From Mizugakiibacter sediminis (GTDB lineage Bacteria; Pseudomonadota; Gammaproteobacteria; Xanthomonadales; Rhodanobacteraceae): DNA of 55,458 bases. The notes beneath the pieces were generated by a model that had not been told where the DNA came from, made no database searches, and worked only from the letters and a program-made list of their open reading frames with translations. Of this stretch, positions 40,926 to 52,923 are shown piece after piece. Each line of letters opens with the position of its first letter. The stretch's first letter is position 1. Both the position numbers and the translations under genes were made by a program. The DNA is taken from contig NZ_DF970155.1 of NCBI RefSeq assembly GCF_000953855.2, forward strand, positions 1 to 55,458, given 5' to 3'.

Positions 40926-42350
40926 ATGTCTGCGATCATCAACACCAACATCATGTCGCTGAACGCGCAGCGCAACCTGTCGTCTTCGCAGGACGCGCTG
41001 TCCACCTCGCTCGAGCGCCTGTCCTCCGGCCTGCGCATCAACAGCGCCAAGGACGACGCCGCGGGTCTCGCCATCGCGACGCGCTTCACCACCCAGATCA
41101 ACGGCCTCAACCAGGCGGTGCGCAACGCCAACGACGGCGTGTCGCTGGCGCAGACCGCCGAGTCGGCGCTGTCCGAGCTGACCAACAACCTGCAGCGCAT
41201 CCGCGAGCTGGCCGTGCAGTCGGCGAACGCCACCAACTCCGCCACCGACCGCGCGGCGCTCGACCAGGAAGTGCAGCAGCGCATCGCCGAGGTCGACCGC
41301 ATCACCAAGCAGACCACGTTCAACGGCCTGCACGTGCTCGACGGCACCTTCGGCACCGCGCAGTTCCAGGTCGGCGCCAACGTCGGCGACACCATCAGCG
41401 TCAACCTCTCCACCGGCGTCGGCGCCTCGCAGATCGGCCAGATCGCCAAGGCCACCAGCGGCGCCGTCACCAGCAACGCGCTGACCGCGGGCGGCGTGAC
41501 GATCGCCGTCGGTTCCGGCCAGGCCGTCGCGATCGGCGCGTCCGTCGCCGGCAGCGGCGCCGGCCAGACCGCCAGCAGCGCCTACGCCAAGGCCGCGGCG
41601 ATCAATGCTTCCGGCGTCGCCGGCCTGACCGCGACCGCCTCCAACTCCGTCACCGGCGCGTTCACGGCGACCGGCGGCGGCGCCGGCAACACCTACAGCC
41701 TGAGCATCAACGGCGTGTCCATCTACAGCGCTGCCGACACCAGCGGCGCCGCGCTGACCGGCGGCCAGGTCGCCGCGCAGATCAACCTGTACTCCAGCCA
41801 GACCGGCGTCTCGGCCAGCTTCGACAGCACCAGCGGCAACATGACGCTGAGCACGGCCGACGGCCGCGACATCGCCGTCACCCAGACGCTGGGCGGCGGC
41901 GCCACCGGCGGCCTGGCCGCGGGCATGGTCACGACCAATCGCGGCACCGTCACGCTGAGCGCGGCCGACAACATCACGATGACCGGCGCCTACGCCGACC
42001 TCGGTTTCTCCTCGGCGACGATCGCCAAGGACAGCAACACGCTGAGCAACGTCAACGTGACCACGGTGGCCAACGCCAACGATGCGATCAACCGCGTCGA
42101 CTCGGCGCTGCAGACGGTCAGCAGCCTGCGCAGCACGCTGGGCGCGATCCAGAACCGCTTCCAGTCGACGATCTCCAACCTGCAGGCGGTTTCGCAGAAC
42201 CTGTCGGCCTCGCGCTCGCGCATCCAGGACGCGGACTTCGCGGCGGAGACGGCGAACATGAGCCGCGCGCAGATCCTGCAGCAGGCCGGCGTCTCGGTGC
42301 TGGCGCAGGCCAACTCGATGCCGCAGACGGTGCTGAAGCTGCTGGGCTGA
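40926..42350 (+). CDS. fliC: Flagellin FliC
   Basis: The filament subunit, 474 residues. The D0/D1 N-terminus is canonical: INTNIMSLNAQRNLSSSQDA, SLERLSSGLRINSAKDDAAG, QTAESALSELTNNLQRIREL, AVQSANATNS. The variable D2/D3 centre (about 175-375) is Gly/Ala/Ser/Thr-rich. The C-terminus has NRFQSTISNLQAVSQNLSAS, RSRIQDADFAAETANMSRAQ and SVLAQANSMPQTVLKLLG. An AGGAG site lies 7 nt before the ATG. No second flagellin copy or glycosylation gene is present in the window. Confidence 0.96.
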   Translation: MSAIINTNIMSLNAQRNLSSSQDALSTSLERLSSGLRINSAKDDAAGLAIATRFTTQINGLNQAVRNANDGVSLAQTAESALSELTNNLQRIRELAVQSANATNSATDRAALDQEVQQRIAEVDRITKQTTFNGLHVLDGTFGTAQFQVGANVGDTISVNLSTGVGASQIGQIAKATSGAVTSNALTAGGVTIAVGSGQAVAIGASVAGSGAGQTASSAYAKAAAINASGVAGLTATASNSVTGAFTATGGGAGNTYSLSINGVSIYSAADTSGAALTGGQVAAQINLYSSQTGVSASFDSTSGNMTLSTADGRDIAVTQTLGGGATGGLAAGMVTTNRGTVTLSAADNITMTGAYADLGFSSATIAKDSNTLSNVNVTTVANANDAINRVDSALQTVSSLRSTLGAIQNRFQSTISNLQAVSQNLSASRSRIQDADFAAETANMSRAQILQQAGVSVLAQANSMPQTVLKLLG

Positions 42351-42368
42351 TCCGGCGCACGCGGTAAC

Positions 42369-42398
42369 GGTCCGGGCGGACGGTCGTCCGCCCGGACC
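42369..42398 (+). terminator. Strong hairpin after fliC
   Basis: GGTCCGGGCGGAC-GGTC-GTCCGCCCGGACC, a perfect 13-bp stem with a 4-nt loop, 18 nt after the fliC stop. No T-tract, but stability and place fit a terminator or 3' protector of an abundant mRNA. Confidence 0.7.
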
Positions 42399-42412
42399 CC
42401 GGCAAGGAAGCC

Positions 42413-42426
42413 GGCACGATCTTGCC
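42413..42426. promoter_or_regulatory. Near-palindrome GGCACGATCTTGCC upstream of the fliD promoter
   Basis: It differs at one base from the perfect palindrome at 29641-29654. Its centre is about 84 bp before the -24 GG of the fliD promoter, 11 bp (one helical turn) further than in the flgB case. Possible activator site. Confidence 0.4.
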
Positions 42427-42501
42427 GCCGGCCGGCGGAATCCGGGCGGCGGCATCGCGGCGAGAACGCGCAGAGCGGCGTCCGCCGCGGACCGCGCGTC
42501 T

Positions 42502-42517
42502 TGGTACGCAACTTGCT
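42502..42517 (+). promoter_or_regulatory. Sigma-54 promoter of fliD
   Basis: TGGTACG-CAAC-TTGCT, one mismatch to consensus, correct GG-N10-GC spacing. A perfect 8-bp hairpin (GCGCACCG-TCG-CGGTGCGC, 42530-42548) begins at about the predicted +1. Confidence 0.82.
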
Positions 42518-42577
42518 CGACGCGCAGGCGCGCACCGTCGCGGTGCGCATACGGCATCCCCGACGAGGGTACAGCGC

Positions 42578-43966
42578 ATGGCAGCCATCACCTCCCCCGG
42601 CATCGGCTCCGGCCTCGACGTCAACAGCCTGGTCAGCCAGCTGGTCGCCGCCGACAAGCAGCCGCTGCAGGGCCAGATCGACAGCCAGCGCGGCAGCGTG
42701 CAGTCGCAGCTCTCCGCGATCGGCACGCTGAAGTCGCTGCTGTCGTCGATGCAGACCGCGCTGTCCACCCTGGCCGACGGCAGCGTGTTCGGCAAGCGCG
42801 TCGCCGGCTCCGACAGCACCTCGACTTTCACCGCCAGCGCCACCTCGACCGCGGTCGCCGGCAGCTACGCCGTCGAAGTCGACGGCCTCGCCGCCGCGCA
42901 GAAGCTGCAGTCGGGGGCGTACGCCGCCAGCGATACCGTCGTCGGCACGGGCACGCTCACGCTCGCCGTCGGCGGCAGTTCGGTCGCCATCAACATCGAC
43001 AGCACGAACAACACGCTCGCGGGCATCCGCGACGCGATCAACAAGGCGAGCGGCAATCCCGGCGTCAGCGCCACCATCGTCAACGGCAGCGACGGCGCGC
43101 ACCTGGTGCTGACCGCGACCAAGACCGGCGTCGCCAACGCCTTCACCGTCACCGCCGGCGGCGGCGATGGCGGCCTCGCCGCGCTGGGCTACGATCCGGG
43201 CAACGGCGTCAACAATCTGACGGTGGTGACCGCCGCCAAGGACGCCAGCCTCAAGATCGACGGGCTCGCCGTGACCAGCGCCACCAACACCGTGACCGGC
43301 GCGATCGACGGCGTCACCCTCAACCTGGCCGCGGCCGACGTCGGCAACACGCACACCCTCACCGTCGCCCAGGATACGGCCTCGATCACCGGCACGATCA
43401 ACGCATTCGTCGCCAGCTACAACGCTTTCGTCACCGGCGCCAAGCAGTTGGCGTCCTACGACGCGGCCTCGGGGCAGTCGGGACCGCTGCTCGGCGACTC
43501 GACCCTGCTCAGCATTTCCAACCAGCTCGCGCAGCGGCTCGGCGCGGTGGTGGGCGCGAGCGGCGACACCTATCGCGCGCTCGGCGACATCGGCATCAGC
43601 TTCCAGGTGGACGGCACGCTCAAGCTCGACGGCACGGCGCTGAACAACGCGCTTGCCGCCAATCCGGCGCAGGTGGCCGGCCTGTTCACCGGCAGCGGCG
43701 GTTACGGCGCTTCGTTGAACAGCCTGCTCGACGGCTACCTCGACAGCAACGGCATCCTCGACAGCCGCACGCAGAGCCTGAACGACCGCTCCAAGGATCT
43801 CGACGACCAGCAGGCCGCGCTGGACGCGCGCATGAGCGCGGAAGAAGCGATGTACCGCGCGCAGTTCACCGCGCTGGACACGCTGCTCAGCAGCATGAAG
43901 ACCACCAGCAGCTTCCTGACCCAGCAGCTCGCCAACATGCCGCTGCCGGGCCAGTCGAACAAGTAG
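42578..43966 (+). CDS. fliD: Flagellar filament cap protein FliD (HAP2)
   Basis: A 462-residue capping protein needed for flagellin polymerisation and often for adhesion. MAAITSPGIGSGLDVNSLVS, QLVAADKQPLQGQIDS and SALGTLKS-like helix (SAIGTLKSLLSSMQTALSTL) form the N-terminus; LTLAVGGSSVAINI and the FliD_C part with YNAFVTGAKQLASYDAA, GDIGISFQVDGTLKLD and RSKDLDDQQAALDARM follow. The ATG at 42578 matches the family start; upstream residues include the promoter and are not coding. Confidence 0.94.
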   Translation: MAAITSPGIGSGLDVNSLVSQLVAADKQPLQGQIDSQRGSVQSQLSAIGTLKSLLSSMQTALSTLADGSVFGKRVAGSDSTSTFTASATSTAVAGSYAVEVDGLAAAQKLQSGAYAASDTVVGTGTLTLAVGGSSVAINIDSTNNTLAGIRDAINKASGNPGVSATIVNGSDGAHLVLTATKTGVANAFTVTAGGGDGGLAALGYDPGNGVNNLTVVTAAKDASLKIDGLAVTSATNTVTGAIDGVTLNLAAADVGNTHTLTVAQDTASITGTINAFVASYNAFVTGAKQLASYDAASGQSGPLLGDSTLLSISNQLAQRLGAVVGASGDTYRALGDIGISFQVDGTLKLDGTALNNALAANPAQVAGLFTGSGGYGASLNSLLDGYLDSNGILDSRTQSLNDRSKDLDDQQAALDARMSAEEAMYRAQFTALDTLLSSMKTTSSFLTQQLANMPLPGQSNK

Positions 43967-44001
43967 GCGGGCGCGCGCGCCCACAACGAGGAACCATCGC
44001 C

Positions 44002-44433
44002 ATGGCATTTCCCAACGGCTCCAGCGCCATTGCCCAATACCGCCAGGTCGGTACCCGCGGCAGCGTCGAGCAGGCCGATCCGCACCGCCTGACCGCGATG
44101 CTGATGGAAGGCGCGCTGGAACGCATCACCGCCGCCATCGGCCACATGCGGCGCGGCGAGGTGGCGCGCAAGGGCGAATGCATCTCGCGCGCCATCGCCA
44201 TCGTCGAAGGCCTGCGCGGCAGTCTCGACTTCGAGGCCGGCGGCGCGCTGGCCGGCAATCTCGAGGCGCTCTACGAGTACATGGGCCGGCGCCTGCTGCA
44301 GGCCAACGCCGCCGACGACGCCGGCATGCTGGAGGAAGTGGCCGGCCTGCTGCGCGAGATCAAGTCGGCGTGGGACGCGATCCGGCCGCAGGCGCTGGCG
44401 CTGCGCCCCGGCGCGGCGGGAGCGGGCGCATGA
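44002..44433 (+). CDS. fliS: Flagellar export chaperone FliS
   Basis: A 143-residue helical chaperone that keeps flagellin unpolymerised. AIAQYRQVGTRGSVEQADPH, RLTAMLMEGALERITAAIGH, GECISRAIAIVEGLRGSLDF and ALYEYMGRRLLQANAADDAG are typical FliS blocks. Thirty-five nucleotides after fliD and overlapping the next gene by ATGA. Confidence 0.94.
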   Translation: MAFPNGSSAIAQYRQVGTRGSVEQADPHRLTAMLMEGALERITAAIGHMRRGEVARKGECISRAIAIVEGLRGSLDFEAGGALAGNLEALYEYMGRRLLQANAADDAGMLEEVAGLLREIKSAWDAIRPQALALRPGAAGAGA

Positions 44434-44738
44434 GCGCGGACGCGCTGCGCGACCTCGACGGCGGGCTGCGGCTCAGCCGCGCCATGCTGGCGCTGGCGCG
44501 TGGCGGCGACTGGGCGCGCCTCGCCGAGCTGCAGGCCGAGCGCGCGCGCCTGCTGCGCCACGACGGCGCGCTGCCCGCCGAGGCGGCGCCGCTGCTGCGC
44601 GAGCTGTTGGCGGTGAACGCCGAACTGGACGCTTGCGTCAGCGCGGCGCGCGACGCCGCGGCGCGGGAGTGGGACGCCGCCCGTCGCGGCCGGCAGGGCA
44701 CCGACGCCTACCTGCAGGCGGCGCGCCCGCCGCGCTAG
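44430..44738 (+). CDS. fliT: Flagellar protein FliT-like
   Basis: A 102-residue helical protein overlapping the fliS stop by 4 nt. Position after fliS, size and helix pattern (LRLSRAMLALARGGDWARLA, ELQAERARLLRHDG, PLLRELLAVNAELDACVSAA) match FliT, the FliD chaperone. Sequence similarity in this family is low, so the name rests partly on context. Confidence 0.75.
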   Translation: MSADALRDLDGGLRLSRAMLALARGGDWARLAELQAERARLLRHDGALPAEAAPLLRELLAVNAELDACVSAARDAAAREWDAARRGRQGTDAYLQAARPPR

Positions 44739-44767
44739 GCGCGTGCCGCGCCCGCGGGGGAGCAAGC

Positions 44768-45340
44768 ATGGATCACGAAGCGCTGCGCCGGTTCGAGGAA
44801 CACATCGCCTACGAGGGCGCGCTGCCGCTCGCCTGGACGCCGCAGGCGCAAGCGCCCGCCGGCGCCGAACTGGCGCGCTTGTTCGAGACCGATCTCACCG
44901 TGCTCGGCGTGGTCGCGGCGCGCGACGAGCGCCATCGCGCCGAAGCCGCCGAGGACGGTGTGCCCTCGCCCGAGCTGGCATGGATCGACGCCAAGCTCAA
45001 CCTGCTGCTGGAACTGGTCGGCGCGTTGCTGGCGCGCGAGCGGACGCCGCCGCCGCCGCGCGCGCTGCGCCTGAACTCCCACGGCGTCGCCTGGGAGGAC
45101 GCCGCGCCGCCGCCGTCCGGCGCGCACGGCATCGTCGCGCTGCACCTCGACGCCTGCCCGGCGGTGCCGCTGCGCCTGCCGGGACGGGTGGCGCCGCGCG
45201 CGCCGCACGAGCGCCGCTGCGTCGTGCTGTTCCACGAACTGCCCGCGCCGCTGCGGGAAGCGCTGGAGCGCCTGGTGTTCCGCGATCACCGCCGCCGCAT
45301 CGCCGAGGCGCGCCACGCCGCGCGCGGCGACGCGCCGTAG
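44768..45340 (+). CDS. Atypical PilZ domain c-di-GMP receptor-like protein
   Basis: A 190-residue protein matching the xanthomonad atypical PilZ group found beside fliS/fliT. An N-terminal helical part (AELARLFETDLTVLGVVAAR, DAKLNLLLELVGALLARE) precedes a small beta domain with LRLNSHGVAWED in place of the standard RxxxR and DxSxxG motifs, and GIVALHLDACPAVPLRLPGR. Lack of the canonical motifs means c-di-GMP binding is uncertain, or occurs through helix-mediated tetramers as described for this type. Likely tunes flagellar or surface behaviour. Confidence 0.75.
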   Translation: MDHEALRRFEEHIAYEGALPLAWTPQAQAPAGAELARLFETDLTVLGVVAARDERHRAEAAEDGVPSPELAWIDAKLNLLLELVGALLARERTPPPPRALRLNSHGVAWEDAAPPPSGAHGIVALHLDACPAVPLRLPGRVAPRAPHERRCVVLFHELPAPLREALERLVFRDHRRRIAEARHAARGDAP

Positions 45341-45761
45341 CGCCGGCCGCGACACTGCGCGGCGCCGGCGCAGCGTGCCGCGCGGGCGCCGGATGAAATT
45401 GCCGCAATTTCCACCATGCGCGAACTGCCGCTTTGCGGCAGTCCGACTGACACTGCGCGACATGCGCCGAAGGTGGGGAAGCGAAATGCCAACGGCGTCA
45501 CAGTGACTTCACAGTTGTTTGACGCGCCGCTCTGGCGGCGCGATGGCGCATCGATAAGCTGCGATCGCCCGTCCGATCATCGTCCGTCACGACGTGCGTG
45601 CATGCGTGACGAGACGATGGCGAAGACGGGCGACCACGGGCATCCGGTCGCACGCCGCCGGTCGAGCGCGCGGCGACGGGGTCGCCGGAACGGGAGCGTG
45701 GTTTGGCGCCGTTTCGTGTGCGCCGCCATGGCTCCGCATTGCCACAGGGGGCAAGAGGGCC
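45341..45761. other. Intergenic/leader region upstream of fleQ
   Basis: In this 421-bp gap there are two perfect hairpins: ACTGCCGC-TTT-GCGGCAGT (45424-45442), which may end the fliD-S-T-PilZ transcript, and CGCGCCGC-TCTG-GCGGCGCG (45523-45542). Between them is the palindrome GTCACAGTGAC (45497-45507). The fleQ promoter should be here, but no -35/-10 pair stands out. No gene is supported. Confidence 0.55.
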
Positions 45762-47162
<1,401 letters not shown>

Positions 47163-47215
47163 CGCCGCCGCGCGGCGGCGCGCGCAACCCGTTGAGGCGG
47201 CAGCGTTCCGCCGCC

Positions 47216-47231
47216 TGGCACGATCGTTGCG
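47216..47231 (+). promoter_or_regulatory. Sigma-54 promoter of flrBC
   Basis: TGGCACG-ATCG-TTGCG, matching all core consensus bases except the final W. It lies about 35 nt before the flrB start and just after fleQ, consistent with FleQ control of the two-component genes. Confidence 0.85.
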
Positions 47232-47264
47232 ACGCCTCCGCGCGGAAGTCTCCCCGGAGCATGC

Positions 47265-48457
47265 ATGAACGCCAGCGCCGAACAGCGGGCCAGCGAACTC
47301 GAGCGGGCCTTCGCCCTGTTCAACGACACCTCGCGCGTGCTCGCCGAGTCCTACCGCGAGCTGGAGCAGCAGGTCGCGCTGCTGCGCACGCAGCTCGCCG
47401 CCGCCGACGCGGCGCGCGAGCGCGAATCGCAGGCGCGCGCGCGCCTCGCCGAACGCCTGCACGGCCTGCTCGAGGCGCTGCCCGGCGGCGTGGTGGTGCT
47501 GGACGGCGACGGCCGCGTGCAGGAATGCAACGCCGGCGCGCGCGAGCTCTTCGGGCCGATGTCCCCGGGCGAGCCTTGGCCGGCGATCGCCGCGCGCGCC
47601 GTCGGCGCCGGCGCCGACGGCGGCACGTTGCGCCTCGCCGACGGCCGCAGCCTGGCGCTGTCGACGCGGCGCCTGCCCGGCGGCGGCGAGGTGCGGCTGT
47701 TCACCGACGTCAGCGAGGCGCGCGCGTTGCAGGCGAAGCTGGAGCGCCGTGAACGGCTGTCGGCGATGGGCGAGATGAGCGCGCGGCTGGCGCACCAGTT
47801 GCGCACGCCGCTGGCGGCGGCGCTGCTGTACGCCTCGCGGCTCGCCGAGGGCGGCCTCGACGCGACCACCGCGCAGCGCCTCGGCGGCAGGATCCAGGCC
47901 CGGCTGCGCCATCTGGAACGGCTGATCGCCGACATGCTGGCGTTCGCGCGCGGCGACGGCGCCGGCGCCGAGCGCATCGCGGTGGACGCGCTGCTCGACG
48001 AGATCGTGCGCGCGGCCGAGCCGCAGCGCGCGCCCGGCGCGCGCCTCGAATGCGCGGACGCGAGCGGCGGCGCCGCGCTGCGCGGGCAGCGCGAGCTGCT
48101 GGCCAGCGCGCTGACCAACCTCGTCGTCAACGCGCTGCAGGCCGCCGGCGCCGGCGGCTTCGTGCGCATCGAGGCCGGGCGCGCCGACGGGCGCGTCCGC
48201 ATCGCCATCCGCGACGATGGCCCCGGCATCCCCGCGGAGCTGGCCGAGCGCATCTTCGAACCCTTCTTCACCACGCGCAGCGGCGGCACCGGCCTCGGCC
48301 TCGCCGTCGCGCGCGCGGTGGTCGCCGCGCACGACGGCGAGATCGCCGTGCACGGCGCGCCCGGCGCCGGCGCCACCTTCACGGTGTCGCTGCCGGAAGC
48401 GGACGCCGGACGCGCGCTGTCCGCCGCCGCCGTCGCGAACACGAGGACACCGATGCC

Positions 48458-48461
<4 letters not shown>
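47265..48461 (+). CDS. flrB: Flagellar sensor histidine kinase FlrB/FleS
   Basis: A 398-residue cytoplasmic kinase without membrane helices. An N-terminal coiled coil (about 10-65) precedes a PAS domain (LHGLLEALPGGVVVLDGDGR), the H-box MGEMSARLAHQLRTPLAAAL with phosphorylated H177, and the catalytic boxes NLVVNALQAAG (N), DDGPGIP (G1), FEPFFTTR (F) and GGTGLGLAVAR (G2). It phosphorylates FlrC, which is encoded next with a 4-nt overlap. Confidence 0.93.
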
Positions 48462-49804
<1,343 letters not shown>

Positions 49805-49843
49805 GCAGCGTCGGAACGCCGGCGCCCGCAAAGGACATCCACG

Positions 49844-50182
49844 ATGAGCCAGATCGACATCAACGGCCTGCTGGCGCAGATGCGCAGCCTGGCCGCGCAG
49901 GCGGGCGGCCCGTTCGCCGCCGCCGGCACGACGCAGGCGGACGCGGCCGCGCCGGGCCGCCAGGACTTCGGCGCGCTGCTGAAGCAGGCGGTCGGCGGCG
50001 TCGAGGAGACGCAACGCAGCGCCGGCCGGCTCGCCGACGCCTTCGAGCGCGGCGATCCGCGCGCCGACCTCGGGCAGGTGATGGTCGCGCTGCAGAAGGC
50101 CGACCTCTCGTTCCGCGCCATGACCGAGGTGCGCAACAAGCTGGTCGATGCCTACAAGGACATCATGAACATGCCGATGTGA
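49844..50182 (+). CDS. fliE: Flagellar hook-basal body complex protein FliE
   Basis: A 112-residue MS ring-rod junction protein. DINGLLAQMRSLAAQA at the N-terminus; FGALLKQAVGGVEETQRSAG, DLGQVMVALQKADLSFRAMT and EVRNKLVDAYKDIMNMPM form the conserved C-terminal helices. First gene of fliEFGHIJ. Confidence 0.95.
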   Translation: MSQIDINGLLAQMRSLAAQAGGPFAAAGTTQADAAAPGRQDFGALLKQAVGGVEETQRSAGRLADAFERGDPRADLGQVMVALQKADLSFRAMTEVRNKLVDAYKDIMNMPM

Positions 50183-50207
50183 GCGCCGCCGCCGGGACGC
50201 CCACGCC

Positions 50208-51881
50208 ATGACCAACCTCGCCACCGCCAGCAACGCCGTTCCGCAGCGCGCCGCCGCGCGCATCAACCTCGCGCAGCTGCCCGGCGCGCGCCAGCTGCTG
50301 CTGCTGGTCGGCATCGCCGCCGCGGTCGCGGTCGGCGTGGCGATCGTGCTGTGGTCGCGCTCGCCGAGCTACGCGCTGCTGTACGCCAACCTCGACGAGA
50401 AGGACGCCGCGCAGGTGGTGCAGGCGCTGCAGGCCGCCGGCGAGCCGTACCAGCTCGGCGGCAGCGGCGGTTCGGTGTTCGTGCCGTCCGCCGACGTCAC
50501 CTCGCTGCGCCTGAAGCTGGCCGCGCAGGGGCTGCCGCGCGGCAGCGCCGAGAGCGCGGCCGCCGCCGCCGACTCGCCGTTCGGCATGAGCGACTTCGCC
50601 GAGAAGGCGCGCTACCAGCAGGGCCTGGAAAACGACCTCGCCAACACCATCGCCAGCCTGCAGTCGGTGAAGAGCGCGCGCGTGCACCTCGCGCTGCCGA
50701 AGGCCTCGGCCTTCATCCGCGACCGCCGGCCGGCCAGCGCCTCGGTGGTGGTGACGCTGTATCCCGGCCGCCGCCTCGATCCCTCGCAGGTCGGCGCGAT
50801 CGTGCACCTGGTCGCTTCCAGCGTGCCCGACCTCGACCCGCGCCAGGTCTCGGTGATCGACCAGCAGGGCCAGCTGCTCACCGCCGGCGACGGCGGCAGC
50901 GCGGCCGACGTCGCCGACGCCCGCTTCCGCCTGATGCAGAGCGTCGAGGACGCCTACGCCGCGCGCGTCGAGGAGCTGCTGACGCCGCTGGTCGGCGCCG
51001 GCCGCGTGCGCGCGCAGGTGGTCGCCGACATGGACTTCACCGAGACCGAGAAGACCAGCGAGACCTTCGACCACGACAAGCCGGCGCTGCGCAGCGAGCA
51101 GGTCAGCAGCGAGCAGCGCCGCGACGGCGGCGGCGAGGCGCAGGGCATTCCCGGCGCGTTGAGCAACCAGCCGCCGTCGACCCCGGCGCAGCCGACCGCG
51201 GCCAACCCGGCGGCCGGCGCCGCCGCGCAGCCCGCCGCGGCGGCGACGCAGGCGGCGGCCGCGCCCACCGAAAGTTCCAGCGCCGCCACGCGCAACTACG
51301 AGCTCGACCGCACCATCAGCCACACGCGCGCGCCGGTCGGCGCGATCCGCCGGCTGAGCGTGGCGGTGGTGGTGGACAACAAGCAGGCGGTCGACGCCCA
51401 GGGCGCCAGCAAGAGCGTGCCGATCGGCAAGGCCGAGCTGGCGCAGATGACGGAGCTGGTGAAGAACGCGGTCGGCTTCGACGCCGCGCGCGGCGACAGC
51501 GTGTCCGTGGTCAACGTGCCGTTCCACACCGAACCGGCCGCGGACGTGCCGGGCACGCCGCTGCTGTCGCGGCCGGGCGTGCGCGACGTGATCAAGCAGG
51601 GCCTCGGCGCGCTGGTGCTGCTGGTGCTGATGTTCGGCGTGCTGCGGCCGCTGTTCCGCAGCCTGGTCGGCCCGGCGGCGCCGCGCCGCGCCGCGCCGGC
51701 GCCGGCGCTGCCGGCGGCGGAACCGGCGCCGGACCGGCTGACGCTGGGCGCGGCGCCGGCCGCGGCGCAGGCGCCGCTCGACTACGACCAGAAGGTGACG
51801 CTGGCCAAGCGCATGGTCAGCCAGGACCCGAAGCAGGTGGCGCAGGTGGTGAAGAGCTGGGTGGCCGAGGATGGCGGCTGA
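50208..51881 (+). CDS. fliF: Flagellar MS-ring protein FliF
   Basis: A 557-residue inner-membrane ring protein. First membrane helix about 30-50; ring-building motifs SYALLYANLDEKDAAQVVQA, FGMSDFAEKARYQQGLENDL, ANTIASLQSVKSARVHLALP and GRRLDPSQVGAIVHLVASSV. A Gln/Ala/Pro-rich beta-collar insert lies at about 300-365. Second membrane helix about 462-482 (GLGALVLLVLMFGVLRPLF) and a cytoplasmic tail ending KMVSQDPKQVAQVVKSW-like (AKRMVSQDPKQVAQVVKSW) that binds FliG. It overlaps fliG by 11 nt. Confidence 0.95.
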   Translation: MTNLATASNAVPQRAAARINLAQLPGARQLLLLVGIAAAVAVGVAIVLWSRSPSYALLYANLDEKDAAQVVQALQAAGEPYQLGGSGGSVFVPSADVTSLRLKLAAQGLPRGSAESAAAAADSPFGMSDFAEKARYQQGLENDLANTIASLQSVKSARVHLALPKASAFIRDRRPASASVVVTLYPGRRLDPSQVGAIVHLVASSVPDLDPRQVSVIDQQGQLLTAGDGGSAADVADARFRLMQSVEDAYAARVEELLTPLVGAGRVRAQVVADMDFTETEKTSETFDHDKPALRSEQVSSEQRRDGGGEAQGIPGALSNQPPSTPAQPTAANPAAGAAAQPAAAATQAAAAPTESSSAATRNYELDRTISHTRAPVGAIRRLSVAVVVDNKQAVDAQGASKSVPIGKAELAQMTELVKNAVGFDAARGDSVSVVNVPFHTEPAADVPGTPLLSRPGVRDVIKQGLGALVLLVLMFGVLRPLFRSLVGPAAPRRAAPAPALPAAEPAPDRLTLGAAPAAAQAPLDYDQKVTLAKRMVSQDPKQVAQVVKSWVAEDGG

Positions 51882-52884
51882 TCATCTGAGCAAGCTTTCC
51901 GGCGCGCAGCGCGCGGCCGTGCTGCTGCTGACGCTGGGCGAACAGGATGCCGCCGAGGTGCTGAAGCATCTCGGCGCGCGCGACGTGCAGAACGTCGGCA
52001 CCGCGATGGCGGCGCTGAAGAACGTCTCGCGCGAGCAGGCCGACGCGGTGCTGGACAGCTTCACGCGCACCATCGAGCAGCAGACCTCGATCGGCGTCGG
52101 CACCGAGGAATACATCCGCAAGATCCTGGTCAACGCGCTCGGCGAGGACAAGGCCTCCAGCCTGATCGACCGCATCCTGCTCGGCCGCAGCACCAAGGGC
52201 CTGGAATCGCTGAAGTGGATGGAGAGCCGCGCGGTCGCCGAGATGATCGGCCAGGAGCATCCGCAGATCATCGCCATCGTGCTGGCGCACCTCGACCCCG
52301 ACCAGGCGGCGGAAGTGCTGGGCTTCCTGCCGCAGCGCGTGCGCGCCGACGTGGTGATGCGCATCGCCACCCTCGACGGCATCCAGCCGCACGCGCTGCA
52401 CGAGCTGGACGAGATCATGGAGAAGCAGTTCTCCGGCAACACCGCCAAGTTCAAGTCGTCCACGGTGGGCGGTCACAAGGCCGCGGCCAACATCCTCAAC
52501 GCGATGGAGACGGCGCGCGAGACCGAATTGATCGAGGCGATCACCAAGGTCGACGCCAATCTCGCCCAGCGCATCCAGGACCTGATGTTCGTGTTCGACG
52601 ACCTCGCCGGGCTGGACGACCGCAGCATGCAGACGCTGCTGCGCGAGATCTCCACCGACCGCCTGGTGATCGCGCTGAAGGGCAGCGAGCCGAACGTGCG
52701 CGAGAAGATCTTCGCCAACATGTCCAAGCGCGCCGCCGACATGCTGCGCGACGACCTCGAGGTGAAGGGGCCGGTCAAGCTGAGCGAGGTCGACGCCGCG
52801 CAGAAGGAGATCCTGGCGGCGGCGCGGCGGCTGGCCGACGCCGGCCAGATCAGCCTCGGCGCGGGCGGCGATGACTATGTGTAA
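51871..52884 (+). CDS. fliG: Flagellar motor switch protein FliG
   Basis: A 337-residue rotor protein transmitting torque. [20 protein letters not shown] at the N-terminus, the EHPQ motif in [20 protein letters not shown], and the charged torque helix with [60 protein letters not shown]. The MFXF-like hinge is MFVFDDL. Start ATG lies inside the fliF 3' end. Confidence 0.96.
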   Translation: MAADHLSKLSGAQRAAVLLLTLGEQDAAEVLKHLGARDVQNVGTAMAALKNVSREQADAVLDSFTRTIEQQTSIGVGTEEYIRKILVNALGEDKASSLIDRILLGRSTKGLESLKWMESRAVAEMIGQEHPQIIAIVLAHLDPDQAAEVLGFLPQRVRADVVMRIATLDGIQPHALHELDEIMEKQFSGNTAKFKSSTVGGHKAAANILNAMETARETELIEAITKVDANLAQRIQDLMFVFDDLAGLDDRSMQTLLREISTDRLVIALKGSEPNVREKIFANMSKRAADMLRDDLEVKGPVKLSEVDAAQKEILAAARRLADAGQISLGAGGDDYV

Positions 52885-52923
52885 GCGGCGCCGCGTCGTG
52901 TGCGCGGACAGGGGAGTGTAGCG

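Noticed and set aside
40926-42350. Flagellin glycosylation island near fliC
   Set aside because: Both sides of fliC are fully accounted for by flgL and fliD; no glycosyltransferase or sugar genes occur.
45497-45507. Clp/CRP-type operator GTCACAGTGAC upstream of fleQ
   Set aside because: Only 11 bp with a 1-nt centre; it does not match TGTGA-N6-TCACA spacing, so no regulator can be assigned.
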